From: Niabella aurantiaca DSM 17617
GTDB taxonomy: Bacteria > Bacteroidota > Bacteroidia > Chitinophagales > Chitinophagaceae
Direction of reading: 5' to 3'
Length of the DNA: 64,000 nt
Assembly (NCBI RefSeq): GCF_000374125.1
Contig: NZ_KB893637.1
Coordinates: forward strand, 186,001-250,000
The notes beneath the pieces were generated by a model, which made no database searches, was not told where the DNA came from, and was given only the letters and a program-made list of their open reading frames with translations. A program made the translations under genes and the position numbers. Below, piece by piece: positions 1 through 8,784 of this stretch (its first letter is position 1; every line of letters starts with the position of its first letter).

Positions 1-207
1 CCAACCGGCATCATTGCTGCTGTTGTTGATCGATACGCTTTTTACATCCAGGTAGATGGCGTCATAGGTGGCCGGGGCATCGGTCAGCATCATCTGGACC
101 TTTGCCTGTCCGTTGGAGTTCTGGTCACGATCACTGCTGTCATTTTTTGAACAGGAGGCGAGCATAAGAACAACACCAGCCCCCATTGTAAAGAATAAGG
201 ATTTCAT
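1..207 (-). CDS. DUF4382-like lipoprotein, C-terminus cut by window edge
   Basis: Only the first 69 codons are inside the window. The start ATG reads leftward from 207. The protein begins with a short hydrophobic signal ending in LASC, a lipobox that predicts lipidation and surface or periplasmic anchoring. A Ser/Asp/Asn-rich linker follows, then the segment KVQMMLTDAPATYDAIYLDV. That 'LTDAP..YDAIYLDV' pattern is typical of the N-terminus of DUF4382 proteins, which are uncharacterised Bacteroidota lipoproteins. It lies 75 bases downstream of the histidine kinase gene on the same strand and may be read from the same transcript. Confidence 0.7.
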   Translation of the reverse strand, partial: MKSLFFTMGAGVVLMLASCSKNDSSDRDQNSNGQAKVQMMLTDAPATYDAIYLDVKSVSINNSSNDAGW

Positions 208-282
208 TTTAAAGGATTTTACATTGATGAAACGAAACTAAATCCTCTATATGAAGGGAAAATGAAAATGTGCCGGTTCTGG

Positions 283-1611
283 CTATTTTTGGAGATGATT
301 TTCCGAAAACAGCAGTTCAAACCGCGAGCCCTGGTTTAGCTGCGTGTGTACCTCAATGCGAATGCCCTGATAATCAGCTATTGATTTTACAATGGAGAGC
401 CCGAGGCCGAAACCTTCCCGCTGAGAGGTATTTTTCTTAAAACGGTCAAAGATCCGCTCAGATTCCCCGGCATCCATTCCGATGCCGGTATCGCTGATGG
501 AAATGACATAACGGTTTTGCTGATATGCATCGCTGATGCTAACGGACCCGTTGAGCCGGTTATACCGGATGGCATTATGAATGAGGTTGTAAAACAGCTG
601 AAAGAGCAGGTCCTTGTTTACCCTATAGAGAATGGTCTCGCCCAGGAGCCGTTCTTCTATGGTCAGTGATTTTTCATCTGCCCGGTGTTGCAGCTCCTCC
701 AGTACTTCGCAGATCATGGGCTTTACGGTCACCTGGTCGTTGCGGTTGTATTGCTCGTTATCTATTCGTGATATGAGCAGCAGTACGCTTACGATCTTTT
801 TTAACCGCTTCATGATCCGCATGGTGTCTTCCAGTTTCAGCACGGCATTCGCCGGCAGGTCCGGATCTGTCATCATGTTCTCGATCTTACCCTGCATAAT
901 GCTGATGGGGGTCATCAGTTCATGGGAGGCGTTTGAAGTGAATTCTTTTTCTTTTTCAAAGGCATGGTTTACCTGTTGCATCAGTTGGGAGATAGACTGA
1001 TCCAGGTATTTGAAATCGTAGGTGGAGGTTGCCAGCGCGGGCCGGGGTTCTTTAAAAGGAAAGGTCTTTTTGATCAGCCGGGTGCGGATGATGCGTCCCA
1101 GCGGTTTCAGGAGGTGCCGGGTATAAAAGAGCTGGATACAGGCCATGATCAGGGTAAGCACGATCAGCACGCTGATGGTAGCCCTTTGCAGGGCGATACT
1201 GTCCTGCTGGATGGAAGCGATCTTCTTCCCGATCTCGAGGAGATAGGTCTGATGGCTGATGGTGAAGGTGTCGGTCAGGATGCGGTAGGTAATGGTATCG
1301 TCATCGATAATGCGCTGTGCGGTCTGCAGTTTTTGTTTTGCCCAGCCGGTGCCCCGGGGATAGGGTTCCAGGGAAATGTATTCGTCTTTCAGCATCGAGT
1401 AACTGCCATAGGCGGAATCTCCCTGGAGATAGTAATTGACCCCGTTCTCCTGGATGGCCTTCAATGCTTTTTCGCGTTGCTCACGGAGGTTTTTGTTAGT
1501 ATTATCCGAAGCGATTTTCTGCATGAGGAGCGGAAGCTGCCATACGAACAGCCCAAGGACGGCAATGGTGGCCGCCACGGTAAACAGCGTCAGTTTGGTA
1601 TGCAATCTCAT
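283..1611 (-). CDS. Two-component sensor histidine kinase
   Basis: This is a membrane sensor kinase of 442 residues. TM1 is at about 7-30, an extracytoplasmic sensor at about 31-141 and TM2 at about 142-163. The dimerisation/H-box has SHELMTP with phosphoacceptor His230. The HATPase domain has the N-box around Asn346, DTGIG at 374-378 and GFGLGLSI at 400-407. It should autophosphorylate and pass phosphate to the response regulator encoded immediately upstream, whose stop overlaps this start by 4 bases (ATGA-type coupling). The sensor region resembles nothing I can name, so the stimulus is unknown. The kinase core is very clear. Confidence 0.95.
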   Translation of the reverse strand: MRLHTKLTLFTVAATIAVLGLFVWQLPLLMQKIASDNTNKNLREQREKALKAIQENGVNYYLQGDSAYGSYSMLKDEYISLEPYPRGTGWAKQKLQTAQRIIDDDTITYRILTDTFTISHQTYLLEIGKKIASIQQDSIALQRATISVLIVLTLIMACIQLFYTRHLLKPLGRIIRTRLIKKTFPFKEPRPALATSTYDFKYLDQSISQLMQQVNHAFEKEKEFTSNASHELMTPISIMQGKIENMMTDPDLPANAVLKLEDTMRIMKRLKKIVSVLLLISRIDNEQYNRNDQVTVKPMICEVLEELQHRADEKSLTIEERLLGETILYRVNKDLLFQLFYNLIHNAIRYNRLNGSVSISDAYQQNRYVISISDTGIGMDAGESERIFDRFKKNTSQREGFGLGLSIVKSIADYQGIRIEVHTQLNQGSRFELLFSENHLQK

Positions 1612-2288
1612 GAGGGGGTTTTGATTTTATAACCGACGCCTCTTACGGTTTCCAGCCAGTCGGTATCCGCATAGCCGTGGAGCTTTTTCCGGATGTTTTT
1701 TATATGCACGTCAATATAATTGGAGTCGTATTCGTCGTCCGCATTGTCGCCCCACAGATGGTCGCTGAGCTGCATGCGGGAAAGCGGCCGGTTTTTGTGA
1801 AGGAGCAGGTAGTTCAGCAGATCGAATTCCTTCCGCGACAGGGAGATCTCTGTTTCCTGATAAGCGATGGTCCGGTTTTTAAGATGAATGGTAAATGCTC
1901 CCAGCTGAACTGCGTTGTCGTTCAGTTTGAATTTCCGGCGGATGATGGCTTGCATCCTGGATTGGAGCTCCAGCAGGGAGAAGGGTTTGGCCAGGTAATC
2001 GTCTGCACCCATGTCCAGTCCCCGGATGCGGTCCTCCACTTCACCTCGGGCAGTAAGCATGATGATGGCAGTGTCTGTGTGGTCTTTCCGGATCTCCTGC
2101 AGAAGCCAGAAGCCATCCCTGTCCGGCAGTCCAATATCCAGTAAGATAAAATCAAAGCTTCCGGTATCTGTCCGGTTCAGTGCATCCCGGGCAGTAAGCG
2201 CTGTTTCGCAAAGAAAATGGTTCTTCTGGAGGGCGGCCTCAATTTCCATTGCCAGGGATTGTTCGTCTTCTACGATCAGTACACGCAT
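1608..2288 (-). CDS. OmpR/PhoB-family response regulator
   Basis: The protein has 226 residues. An N-terminal receiver domain has acidic residues E7/D8, phosphoacceptor Asp51 (in LLDIGLPDRDG) and the conserved Lys101 (in YLAKPF). A C-terminal winged-helix DNA-binding domain (about 130-223) has the OmpR-family signature 'SRKEFDLLNYLL' and ends in 'VRGVGYKI'. It is translationally coupled to the histidine kinase downstream and starts 9 bases after the outer-membrane protein gene upstream. It probably regulates its own operon, though I see no identifiable direct-repeat operator. Confidence 0.95.
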   Translation of the reverse strand: MRVLIVEDEQSLAMEIEAALQKNHFLCETALTARDALNRTDTGSFDFILLDIGLPDRDGFWLLQEIRKDHTDTAIIMLTARGEVEDRIRGLDMGADDYLAKPFSLLELQSRMQAIIRRKFKLNDNAVQLGAFTIHLKNRTIAYQETEISLSRKEFDLLNYLLLHKNRPLSRMQLSDHLWGDNADDEYDSNYIDVHIKNIRKKLHGYADTDWLETVRGVGYKIKTPS

Positions 2289-2297
2289 GCAAATGTT

Positions 2298-3170
2298 TTA
2301 AAACTGGTAATAAGCGCTTAAAGTAAAAAAAGAATTCACGGTGCCTTTATTCACGGCATTGTTGCCCAGCAACGATAATTTCAGCGCAGCTTCAATAAGG
2401 TAGGAGGCCCTGTTGTAGGACATTGGTAATTTGAGATTATAGGAAAGCAACCCATATTTTTTATAATCGATGGTGGTTGCCGTCACCTGGCCGGGTGGTT
2501 GTGGGGTATTCCCGTTTCCTTTGCCGTTCCCGTTCCCCCTGCCTTTTCCCGGGTTCTCCTTTTCGATCAGATAGGTCTCATAATATTGCTGGGTGCCGGC
2601 CGTAAGCGCCAGCTCGGGTGTGAAGCTGAGGATGGCGCTGCCTCCGGACAGGTTCCAGTCGAATGATTTGGAATTGGAGAGTGTTGTGAAATAATCCGGT
2701 TGCTCACCAAAGGCAAGGTCAACTCCCAAAGCGGTTTTAAGAAAATATTCGTATCCCAGCTCGGCGCTGGCCAGGTTGGGACTGGAGGCCTGGAGGAAGG
2801 GCGACGCTGCCGGATAGAAGGCATGGGTATAACTGATGTCGCCGGATAATTTTGGCGTAATGTTAAACCCGTACCCCAGTGTAAGCGAAGCGGCTGATAA
2901 AAGCAGGCTGTCGGAGAACAGGTGAAAACCTGTTGCGGAAAGATAAACGCCAGCAGGTATGCGTACCGTCGCATTTAAAGCCAGATAGGGGAGTGGCTGC
3001 TCAGTGGTTTGACCATAGTAGTCGATACCGGTGCCATAAAGGGCGGCCACCGTAACGGTTGTTTTTTCTTTTACAGTATCGGCCTGTTGCTGTACGCTAT
3101 CGGCTGTATCCTGGGCAAGCAGCTGCGTTGCCCCTGCGCAGTATAATAAAATAATGAATAACTTTTTCAC
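2298..3170 (-). CDS. Putative outer-membrane beta-barrel protein
   Basis: The protein has 290 residues and a signal peptide (MKKLFIILLYCAGATQLLAQ, cleavage after about residue 19-20). Alternating aromatic/hydrophobic strands follow, and the last residue is Phe (SAYYQF), typical of a barrel. A Gly/Asn-rich low-complexity loop (GRGNGNGKGNGN, about residues 210-221) lies between strands and probably points outward. I recognise no named family. It is sandwiched in an apparent operon: a small basic secreted protein 13 bases upstream, and the response regulator 9 bases downstream. It may be made together with, or sensed by, the two-component system. Confidence 0.7.
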   Translation of the reverse strand: MKKLFIILLYCAGATQLLAQDTADSVQQQADTVKEKTTVTVAALYGTGIDYYGQTTEQPLPYLALNATVRIPAGVYLSATGFHLFSDSLLLSAASLTLGYGFNITPKLSGDISYTHAFYPAASPFLQASSPNLASAELGYEYFLKTALGVDLAFGEQPDYFTTLSNSKSFDWNLSGGSAILSFTPELALTAGTQQYYETYLIEKENPGKGRGNGNGKGNGNTPQPPGQVTATTIDYKKYGLLSYNLKLPMSYNRASYLIEAALKLSLLGNNAVNKGTVNSFFTLSAYYQF

Positions 3171-3183
3171 AATACCCTTTCTT

Positions 3184-3501
3184 TTATCTGCCGAGTCCTT
3201 TTCCGTTAATTTTTGGTTTAATGATCTTCACCGGTTTTATTTTGACCCTGGGAGCCACTACCATTTTAGGTTTTGCCTGGTTCTTTGCCCGGGGCACTTC
3301 CTTGATGGGCTTTCCTTTGGCAACGTTCTGGCGGCCGGGGGGCTCTTTTTTCTCAACCGGTACATCCTGTTTTTGCGCCGGAATGGTGTCGGTTATTATG
3401 ATCGGCCTTTTTTCTGCGCTATTGCTGTGAACGGCTCCTGTTCCGGCACAAACCGGCAGTATGCCCCCCAGTAAAAATAGATAAAGAAAAAAGGTTTTCA
3501 T
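3184..3501 (-). CDS. Small secreted Lys/Pro-rich protein, unknown function
   Basis: This is a 105-residue protein with a signal peptide (cleavage near PVCAG). The mature part is disordered and strongly basic, rich in Lys, Pro and Val. Its tail repeats K-I-K-P / K-I-I-K-P-K units. No family is recognised. It is the first gene of the run that continues into the barrel protein and the two-component system. A perfect 12-bp hairpin lies 9 bases before its start codon. Composition resembles the next upstream small basic protein (3580-3855), so the two may have related roles, for instance in the periplasm or cell envelope. Confidence 0.55.
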   Translation of the reverse strand: MKTFFLYLFLLGGILPVCAGTGAVHSNSAEKRPIIITDTIPAQKQDVPVEKKEPPGRQNVAKGKPIKEVPRAKNQAKPKMVVAPRVKIKPVKIIKPKINGKGLGR

Positions 3502-3509
3502 AATAGAAA

Positions 3510-3539
3510 ATATCAGATAGCAATTAAGCTATCTGATAT
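3510..3539 (-). terminator. Perfect 12-bp stem-loop between two small basic protein genes
   Basis: The arms 3510-3521 and 3528-3539 are perfectly complementary with a 6-base loop. Reading on the minus strand the stem is followed by TTTCTATTA and then directly by the ATG at 3501. It could terminate transcription from the gene at 3580-3855, 41 bases upstream. It could also act as a 5'-UTR hairpin or an operator controlling the downstream operon. The sequence alone does not decide. Confidence 0.45.
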
Positions 3540-3579
3540 AAAGGTACTGATTAAAAAGAAATCGGGCTGTTTGTTCCCG

Positions 3580-3855
3580 CTATCTTAGGGTACGGACTTT
3601 TGTTGTCTTTTTTGCGACAACAGGATATTTTCTTTTATAGTGGATCTTACCGTATTTTTTTCCATTGGATTTGGAGGAGGCAACGCCGCTGATGACCCGG
3701 CCATAATGTGTGGTATGTGCTACAGTGCGTACGACCATTCCGTGGTTCGCTATAACAGGCTTTACCGGCTTCACTGCAATATGAACTTTGCCTGGTTGCG
3801 CCATTAAGGACTGAGCTGTAAAAAGCAGGATCAGTAATGTCAGGCTTATTTTCAT
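3580..3855 (-). CDS. Small secreted basic protein, unknown function
   Basis: This is a 91-residue protein with a clear signal peptide (cleavage after SLMAQ). The mature chain is very basic (Lys/Arg/His) with V-K-P-V-K-P-V near its start and a Lys/Tyr-rich end. No enzymatic motif is visible. The gene stands alone between the hairpin at 3510-3539 and the dctA-like gene. Signal peptide, codon usage and placement support a real gene. The function is unknown. Confidence 0.55.
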   Translation of the reverse strand: MKISLTLLILLFTAQSLMAQPGKVHIAVKPVKPVIANHGMVVRTVAHTTHYGRVISGVASSKSNGKKYGKIHYKRKYPVVAKKTTKVRTLR

Positions 3856-3970
3856 ATTCCCATATTTATAAACAGCAGATAATTGGTCTGCAGCACAAAT
3901 GTAAATGTCGATTATGAAAATTTGATGAAGGCTGGGACCGGTATAAAAAAGGCTTCGTTACGGTTGGTGA

Positions 3971-5290
3971 TCAACGGGCCGGTGGCTGAAAACCGGGAGG
4001 ATCTACCGGGTTCAGGGCCGCATGCAGCTGTTCTTTATCCAGCTGTTTTTCCCAGTTGGCGACCACTATGGTGGCCACCCCGTTCCCGACAAGATTTGTG
4101 AGGGCGCGGCATTCCGACATAAAACGATCAATGCCCAGGATCAGCGTCATACCTGCAATAGGCACTTCCGGAACGATGGCCAATGTGGCCGCGAGCGTAA
4201 TGAACCCGGCACCCGATACGCCTGCCGCGCCTTTGGAGCTGAGCATGGCTACGAGCAGCAGCAGCACCTGGTGTTCCCAGGTAAGCGGAATATTGCAGGC
4301 CTGCGCAATGAACAGTGCGGCCAGGGTCATATAAATATTAGTGCCGTCCAGGTTAAAGGAATAGCCGGTTGGAATGACCAGCCCTACCACCGGCTTGGCG
4401 CAGCCTGCTTTTTCCAGCTTTTGCATCAGTGTGGGCAGGGCGGCTTCAGAAGAGCTGGTACCCAATACAAGCAAGAGCTCGTCTTTGATATACCGTATGA
4501 ATCTGAAAATGGAAAAACCATTGTAACGGGCTACTGCGCCCAGGACGATGACCACAAATAAGGCCGAAGTAAAATAAAACGTGGCAACGAGCAATCCGAG
4601 GTTCATTACGGAACGGATGCCATACTGCCCGATGGTAAAGGCCATGGCTCCCAGCGCCCCGAGCGGTGCGAGCTTCATCAGGATCTCCACCACTTTAAAA
4701 ACCGGGTACGTGAGCGCCTTTAAAAAACCGATCACTGCTTTGCTCTTCTCTGCGGTCAGCGCCAGGCCTACGCCAAATAGAATGGCAGCAAACAATACCT
4801 GTAGTATATTATTACCGGAGAGCGGGCTCACCAGGGTTTGCGGAATGATGTCGAAGATAAAATGCTCCAGGGTCTGGTCTTTGGCCTGTGATACATATTT
4901 GGCGATGGTACTGGCATCGAGGGTGCGGTGGTCAATGTTCATGCCGGCGCCGGGACGAACGGTGTTGCTCACGATCAATCCCACGATCAGGGCAAGTGTT
5001 GAAAAAGTAATGAAATAGATGAATGCCTTTCCGGCAACACGACCCACTTTTTTCAGGTCGTTCATACCGGCAATGCCCGTGCTTACCGTAAGAAAGATCA
5101 CCGGTGCAATGATCATTTTTATCAGCATGATAAAACCATCTCCCAGGGGCTTTAGCTTTTTACCGGTGTCCGGAAGGAAATGCCCCAGGGTGATACCGAT
5201 CACAATGGCCACGATCACCTGGAAATAAAGTACCTGGTACAGCTTCTTTTTTTTCAATGGCTTTTGCTGTTCAAGATCCGCAACAATCAT
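3971..5290 (-). CDS. dctA: C4-dicarboxylate/H+ (or Na+) symporter, DAACS family
   Basis: The chosen start at 5290 gives 439 residues. An open frame continues upstream to 5560 but encodes a non-conserved, non-membrane extension, so I reject it. The protein matches DctA closely: [18 protein letters not shown] at the start, '[10 protein letters not shown]', '[10 protein letters not shown]', '[12 protein letters not shown]', '[15 protein letters not shown]' and '[19 protein letters not shown]'. These are the hairpin and substrate/cation motifs of the glutamate/dicarboxylate:cation symporter fold with 8 TM helices and two re-entrant loops. It imports succinate, fumarate or malate across the inner membrane. 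It is transcribed divergently from the barrel protein gene at 5611. Confidence 0.92.
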   Translation of the reverse strand: MIVADLEQQKPLKKKKLYQVLYFQVIVAIVIGITLGHFLPDTGKKLKPLGDGFIMLIKMIIAPVIFLTVSTGIAGMNDLKKVGRVAGKAFIYFITFSTLALIVGLIVSNTVRPGAGMNIDHRTLDASTIAKYVSQAKDQTLEHFIFDIIPQTLVSPLSGNNILQVLFAAILFGVGLALTAEKSKAVIGFLKALTYPVFKVVEILMKLAPLGALGAMAFTIGQYGIRSVMNLGLLVATFYFTSALFVVIVLGAVARYNGFSIFRFIRYIKDELLLVLGTSSSEAALPTLMQKLEKAGCAKPVVGLVIPTGYSFNLDGTNIYMTLAALFIAQACNIPLTWEHQVLLLLVAMLSSKGAAGVSGAGFITLAATLAIVPEVPIAGMTLILGIDRFMSECRALTNLVGNGVATIVVANWEKQLDKEQLHAALNPVDPPGFQPPAR

Positions 5291-5610
5291 TCGTTTTTTG
5301 CCAACAAGATAAATAAAATTGAAAAGAGAGGAGATAATTTTTACATACATACAAATGATTGTTATGGCACGTAGGTTGCACAGACTGTTAAAGTTCGGTG
5401 CAGTATACCGGTTCTGATTTACAGGAGCCTGTATGGAATGTAGCCTTTTGAAAAGCCCGAATGCGTCATTGCTATAAAAAGTTGGTATTGTTTTTTCTTT
5501 ATGGCTATGGAGGCAAGGAAGTGCAGGCAAAAAAAATTGATCCGGATCCAGTTCTTTCAAGAACCTGTGCAGTGCTTTATTGTTATTACTATGAATTAAA
5601 TCTTATAAGC

Positions 5611-6189
5611 ATGAAAAAAGTATTTTTTGCAGTAGTGATGGGTGTTTTATCCGTCAGCCTGGTACAGGCACAAAGTATGAAAAACACACTGAAGATAGGA
5701 GTGATGGGGGGCATAGCCGTACCTAATGAAAATGCTGCGGCAAATGCAGGGGTCGATGTGGCATATCAGAACCTGGTGACACCGCATGTGGGCCTGGGTA
5801 TCGCTACCGGCTACAATCATTTTTTTGGTAAGGACAAGGACCTGGGTAACACGACCCTTCAGAACAACAGCTTTGGTGTGGTACCGGTAGCTGCTCTGGT
5901 TCGCTACTATCCGCAGGCAAAGGGCATTTATGTAGGTACGGACCTGGGTTACGGGTTTATTACAGGAGATGAAAAGGTTGCCAGTAACAGCAGCGTAAAC
6001 CGTCCGGATGGCGGGTTTTATCTGAAACCCGAATTAGGATGGCACAACCGCAACTGGAACGTGTTTGCACACTACACGAAAGTGTTTACCGGCGATGATG
6101 GAACAATCAATGTTGGTAATGCATCCCAAAAGTACAATGCCGGAAGCATTGGGGTAGGGGTAGCCTACAATATTGGTTTGGGTAGGTAG
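5611..6189 (+). CDS. Putative outer-membrane beta-barrel protein (porin-like)
   Basis: The start at 5611 is chosen because it gives a clean signal peptide (MKKVFFAVVMGVLSVSLVQA); the open frame begins at 5461 but the leader is not protein-like. The mature part, about 172 residues, has alternating strands with Gly/aromatic pattern and ends in GVGVAYNIGLGR. This resembles small 8-stranded OmpA/OmpW-like barrels of Bacteroidota. No specific transport role can be assigned. A strong terminator follows 30 bases after the stop, so it is probably a single-gene transcript. Confidence 0.7.
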   Translation: MKKVFFAVVMGVLSVSLVQAQSMKNTLKIGVMGGIAVPNENAAANAGVDVAYQNLVTPHVGLGIATGYNHFFGKDKDLGNTTLQNNSFGVVPVAALVRYYPQAKGIYVGTDLGYGFITGDEKVASNSSVNRPDGGFYLKPELGWHNRNWNVFAHYTKVFTGDDGTINVGNASQKYNAGSIGVGVAYNIGLGR

Positions 6190-6217
6190 TTTGGTTTTAT
6201 GACACCGGTTCAACCGG

Positions 6218-6250
6218 AAAAAGCAGGCGGAGTATTCCGCCTGCTTTTTT
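6218..6250 (+). terminator. Rho-independent terminator
   Basis: The stem GCAGGCGGA (6223-6231) pairs with TCCGCCTGC (6236-6244) around a GTAT loop. It is flanked by A's on the left and followed by a run of six T's. It ends the transcript of the barrel protein gene (5611-6189). The A/T flanks make it potentially bidirectional, which fits the convergent gene at 6289. Confidence 0.85.
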
Positions 6251-6288
6251 ATTGCATACCGCGTCGCAGATGATTGCCATTGGCCACA

Positions 6289-7047
6289 TCAGTTTTTTAG
6301 CTGCGTATCTGCAAAATGGATCATCGCTGCATTCATAAACGCCGCAAATTCCCGATCGGCAGTACCGTTTACGGTAGTGTACCGGGTATCTGCAACATAG
6401 AGATCGCCCAACCCTTTATAGGCTGCTGCGATGTTGTCCGTTTTGCCCCAGAATTTTAAAATGCAGTCGTAGTGCTGCTGCACCTGCGGACTTTGCGGAC
6501 TTTGCGGATCTTCTTTCTTCAGCGCTGCCAGTTGCTCGTTCACGCTTTTGAAAGTTTGCTGCAAGATATCAAAGCCGGCCCTGCTCATTTTCAGCAGCAT
6601 TTTTTCGGAATGCTTTACCTGGTCCGGCCATTTTTCAAGCGCCTCCTTGCGCCATTGCTGTGCCTGCTCCCTGGGCAGGCCGGCATATAATTCTTCGTGT
6701 GTCATGTTAATTTTACCTTTTAAATTAAGAATGGTTTTGTCAATGGTCTCCATCATTTTTGAAAGTTGCTGCTGCTTTTGCTGCAACGCTTTTTTATGAC
6801 CGGTCAGCGCTTTAACCAGGTCAAAGTCCGGCGCATCCAGCAATGCAGCAATTTCGGCAAGTGATAATCCCAGCTCTTTGTAAAAGAGGATCTGCTGTAG
6901 TCTCAGCAACTCCGCCTTGCCATAATAGCGGTATTTTTTTTCCGTGCGGAGGGCGGGTTTCAGCAGCCCTGTGCGGTCGTATAAATGTAACGTGCGCACC
7001 GTTACACCTGCGGCTCTGGCCAGTTCTTTTACCGAAAGCTGTTTCAT
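6289..7047 (-). CDS. MerR-family transcriptional regulator with TipAS domain
   Basis: The protein has 252 residues. The N-terminal MerR winged helix-turn-helix (about 4-72) shows 'VKELARAAGVTVRTLHLYDRTGLL' split over the usual HTH and wing. A long coiled-coil helix (about 75-115, Lys/Gln-rich) follows. The C-terminal part (about 118-250; 'LYAGLPREQAQQWRKEALEKW') matches the TipAS antibiotic/ligand-recognition domain. TipA-type regulators bind thiopeptides or other drugs and activate MerR-type promoters. A short Ser-Pro-Gln tandem (DPQSPQSPQ) is encoded by a 9-bp DNA repeat. No obvious target gene lies beside it. Confidence 0.88.
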   Translation of the reverse strand: MKQLSVKELARAAGVTVRTLHLYDRTGLLKPALRTEKKYRYYGKAELLRLQQILFYKELGLSLAEIAALLDAPDFDLVKALTGHKKALQQKQQQLSKMMETIDKTILNLKGKINMTHEELYAGLPREQAQQWRKEALEKWPDQVKHSEKMLLKMSRAGFDILQQTFKSVNEQLAALKKEDPQSPQSPQVQQHYDCILKFWGKTDNIAAAYKGLGDLYVADTRYTTVNGTADREFAAFMNAAMIHFADTQLKN

Positions 7048-7380
7048 CCGATTGTTTTTTTTGTCTTAATTGCCTGATGGAATCCCTGTTTCAAATGCAA
7101 AGCTATCCTATGACCTAAGGTAAGAGTCAAATTTTTTTCCGACTTTTTTTGAGAAAAGTGGTAAGGGGATAATGGGATGCTTGGTGACCGACACAACCAG
7201 GGCTGATTACGGGCACCTGCCAGGTCGCACTGGTCGCCACAGAAAAGCAATCCGGTGTTCGCCGCCGGGCTTGCACTGCAGTACAAGAGTGCGACGCAAG
7301 ACAGCTGATAGCAGCACTACAGTTTGGTCCATAAAAAAAGTCCCGCCAGCGGGCGGGACCATAAAACCCATCTTTTAATA
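7048..7380. other. Intergenic region between lpdA and the MerR gene
   Basis: This 333-base stretch has no convincing ORF. Reading rightward it begins with the upstream region of the MerR gene (which reads leftward from 7047). It ends with the lpdA terminator. Small open frames here have no ribosome-binding context or protein-like composition. No tRNA or repeat was recognised. Confidence 0.6.
7332..7359 (-). terminator. Rho-independent terminator of lpdA
   Basis: The arms GTCCCGCC (7340-7347) and GGCGGGAC (7352-7359) pair around an AGCG loop. On the minus strand the stem is followed by a run of seven T's (7339 to 7333). It lies about 20 bases downstream of the lpdA stop codon at 7381. Confidence 0.9.
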
Positions 7381-8784
7381 TTATAAATGAATGGCTTCAC
7401 CATAGGCCACCTCAATAGCGTCTTTTACGCTTTCGCTGATGGTGGGGTGCGGGTGAATGCTGTTCAGTACTTCATGATAAGTCGTTTCCAGCTTGCGGCC
7501 CACAACGGTTTCCGCTATGATCTCGGTAACATTATAACCGATCATATGGGTGCCCAGCCATTCGCCGTATTTGGCATCAAAGATCACTTTTACAAAACCT
7601 TCGGTATGCCCGGCAGCACTTGCCTTTCCGCTGGCGCTTAAGGGGAACTTGCCCACTTTAACCTCGTAGCCGGCTTCTTTAGCCTGCTTTTCGGTAAAGC
7701 CCACGCTGGCTATTTCCGGATAGCAATAGGTGCAGCCCGGTACGTTTCCGTAATCCAGGGCTTCCGGCTGGTGCTTGTATTTCTTTTCACCAAAGGCAAT
7801 GTTTTCTACGCAGATGATGCCTTCTTTTGAAGCAACGTGCGCCAGCGCCTGTCCGGGAACACAATCCCCGATGGCATACACACCATCTACATTGGTTTTG
7901 TAGAATTTGTCTACAACGATCTTTCCTTTATCAGTCTTTACACCAACAGTTTCGAGCCCGATGCCTTCGATGTTGGCAGCCACACCTACAGCGCTCAGCA
8001 GTACATCCGCTTCAAGGATGGCTTCGCCGGTAGCGGTTTTCACTTTTGCTTTTACGCCGTTGCCGGACGTATCCACAGAAGTTACCTCGCTGCTGGTCAT
8101 AACGGTAATGCCCTGTTTTTTGAGGTTCTTTTCCAGTTCTTTTGAAATGTCTTCATCTTCTACCGGTACGACCCGGGGTAAGAATTCAACGATGGTCACT
8201 TTTGTGCCCAGGCTGTTGTAGAAATAACCAAATTCCACACCGATGGCGCCGCTGCCTACTACAATAATGCTTTTGGGTTGTTGGGGCAATACCATGGCTT
8301 CGCGGTAGCCAATGATCTTTTTACCATCCTGTTTCAGGGCGGGCAATTCGCGGCTCCTGCCACCGGTTGCCAGGATGACGTGCTTGCCTTCCACCAGGGT
8401 CGTTTTTCCGTCGGTTCCCTTTACTTCCACCTGGCCCTTGGCTTTTAAGGTGCCAAATCCCATGATCACATCAATTTTATTTTTCTTCATCAGGAACTGC
8501 ACGCCCTTGCTCATTTTATCGGCCACGCCGCGGCTGCGTTTTACGATGGCTCCAAAATCGGGTGTACCGGAAGCTTCGATCCCGTAGTCCTTTGCATGCT
8601 GAATATCATTAAAAACCTGCGCGCTTTTTAATAGGGCTTTGGTGGGGATACATCCCCAGTTCAAACAAATTCCTCCGAGGCTTTCTTTTTCAATAATTGC
8701 GGTTTTTAAACCCAGTTGGGAAGCGCGTATAGCGGCTACATATCCGCCCGGGCCACTACCTACAACTATTACGTCGTATGCCAT
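7381..8784 (-). CDS. lpdA: Dihydrolipoyl dehydrogenase (E3)
   Basis: The protein has 467 residues, the usual length. It reoxidises dihydrolipoamide of pyruvate, 2-oxoglutarate or branched-chain dehydrogenase complexes using FAD and NAD+. Visible are the FAD-binding GSGPGG (9-14), the redox-active disulfide Cys40-Cys45 in GGICLNWGCIPTK, the NAD-binding GSGAIGVEFG, the second FAD motif 'GVYAIGDC', and the C-terminal catalytic pair His446-Glu451 (HPHPTISE). It appears monocistronic, with its own terminator and no E1/E2 genes adjacent, as is common in Bacteroidota. Confidence 0.97.
   Translation of the reverse strand: MAYDVIVVGSGPGGYVAAIRASQLGLKTAIIEKESLGGICLNWGCIPTKALLKSAQVFNDIQHAKDYGIEASGTPDFGAIVKRSRGVADKMSKGVQFLMKKNKIDVIMGFGTLKAKGQVEVKGTDGKTTLVEGKHVILATGGRSRELPALKQDGKKIIGYREAMVLPQQPKSIIVVGSGAIGVEFGYFYNSLGTKVTIVEFLPRVVPVEDEDISKELEKNLKKQGITVMTSSEVTSVDTSGNGVKAKVKTATGEAILEADVLLSAVGVAANIEGIGLETVGVKTDKGKIVVDKFYKTNVDGVYAIGDCVPGQALAHVASKEGIICVENIAFGEKKYKHQPEALDYGNVPGCTYCYPEIASVGFTEKQAKEAGYEVKVGKFPLSASGKASAAGHTEGFVKVIFDAKYGEWLGTHMIGYNVTEIIAETVVGRKLETTYHEVLNSIHPHPTISESVKDAIEVAYGEAIHL

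Noticed and set aside
5291-5560. 90-codon N-terminal extension of the dctA frame
   Set aside because: Non-conserved and unlike a transporter terminus. The ATG at 5290 gives the family-typical start.
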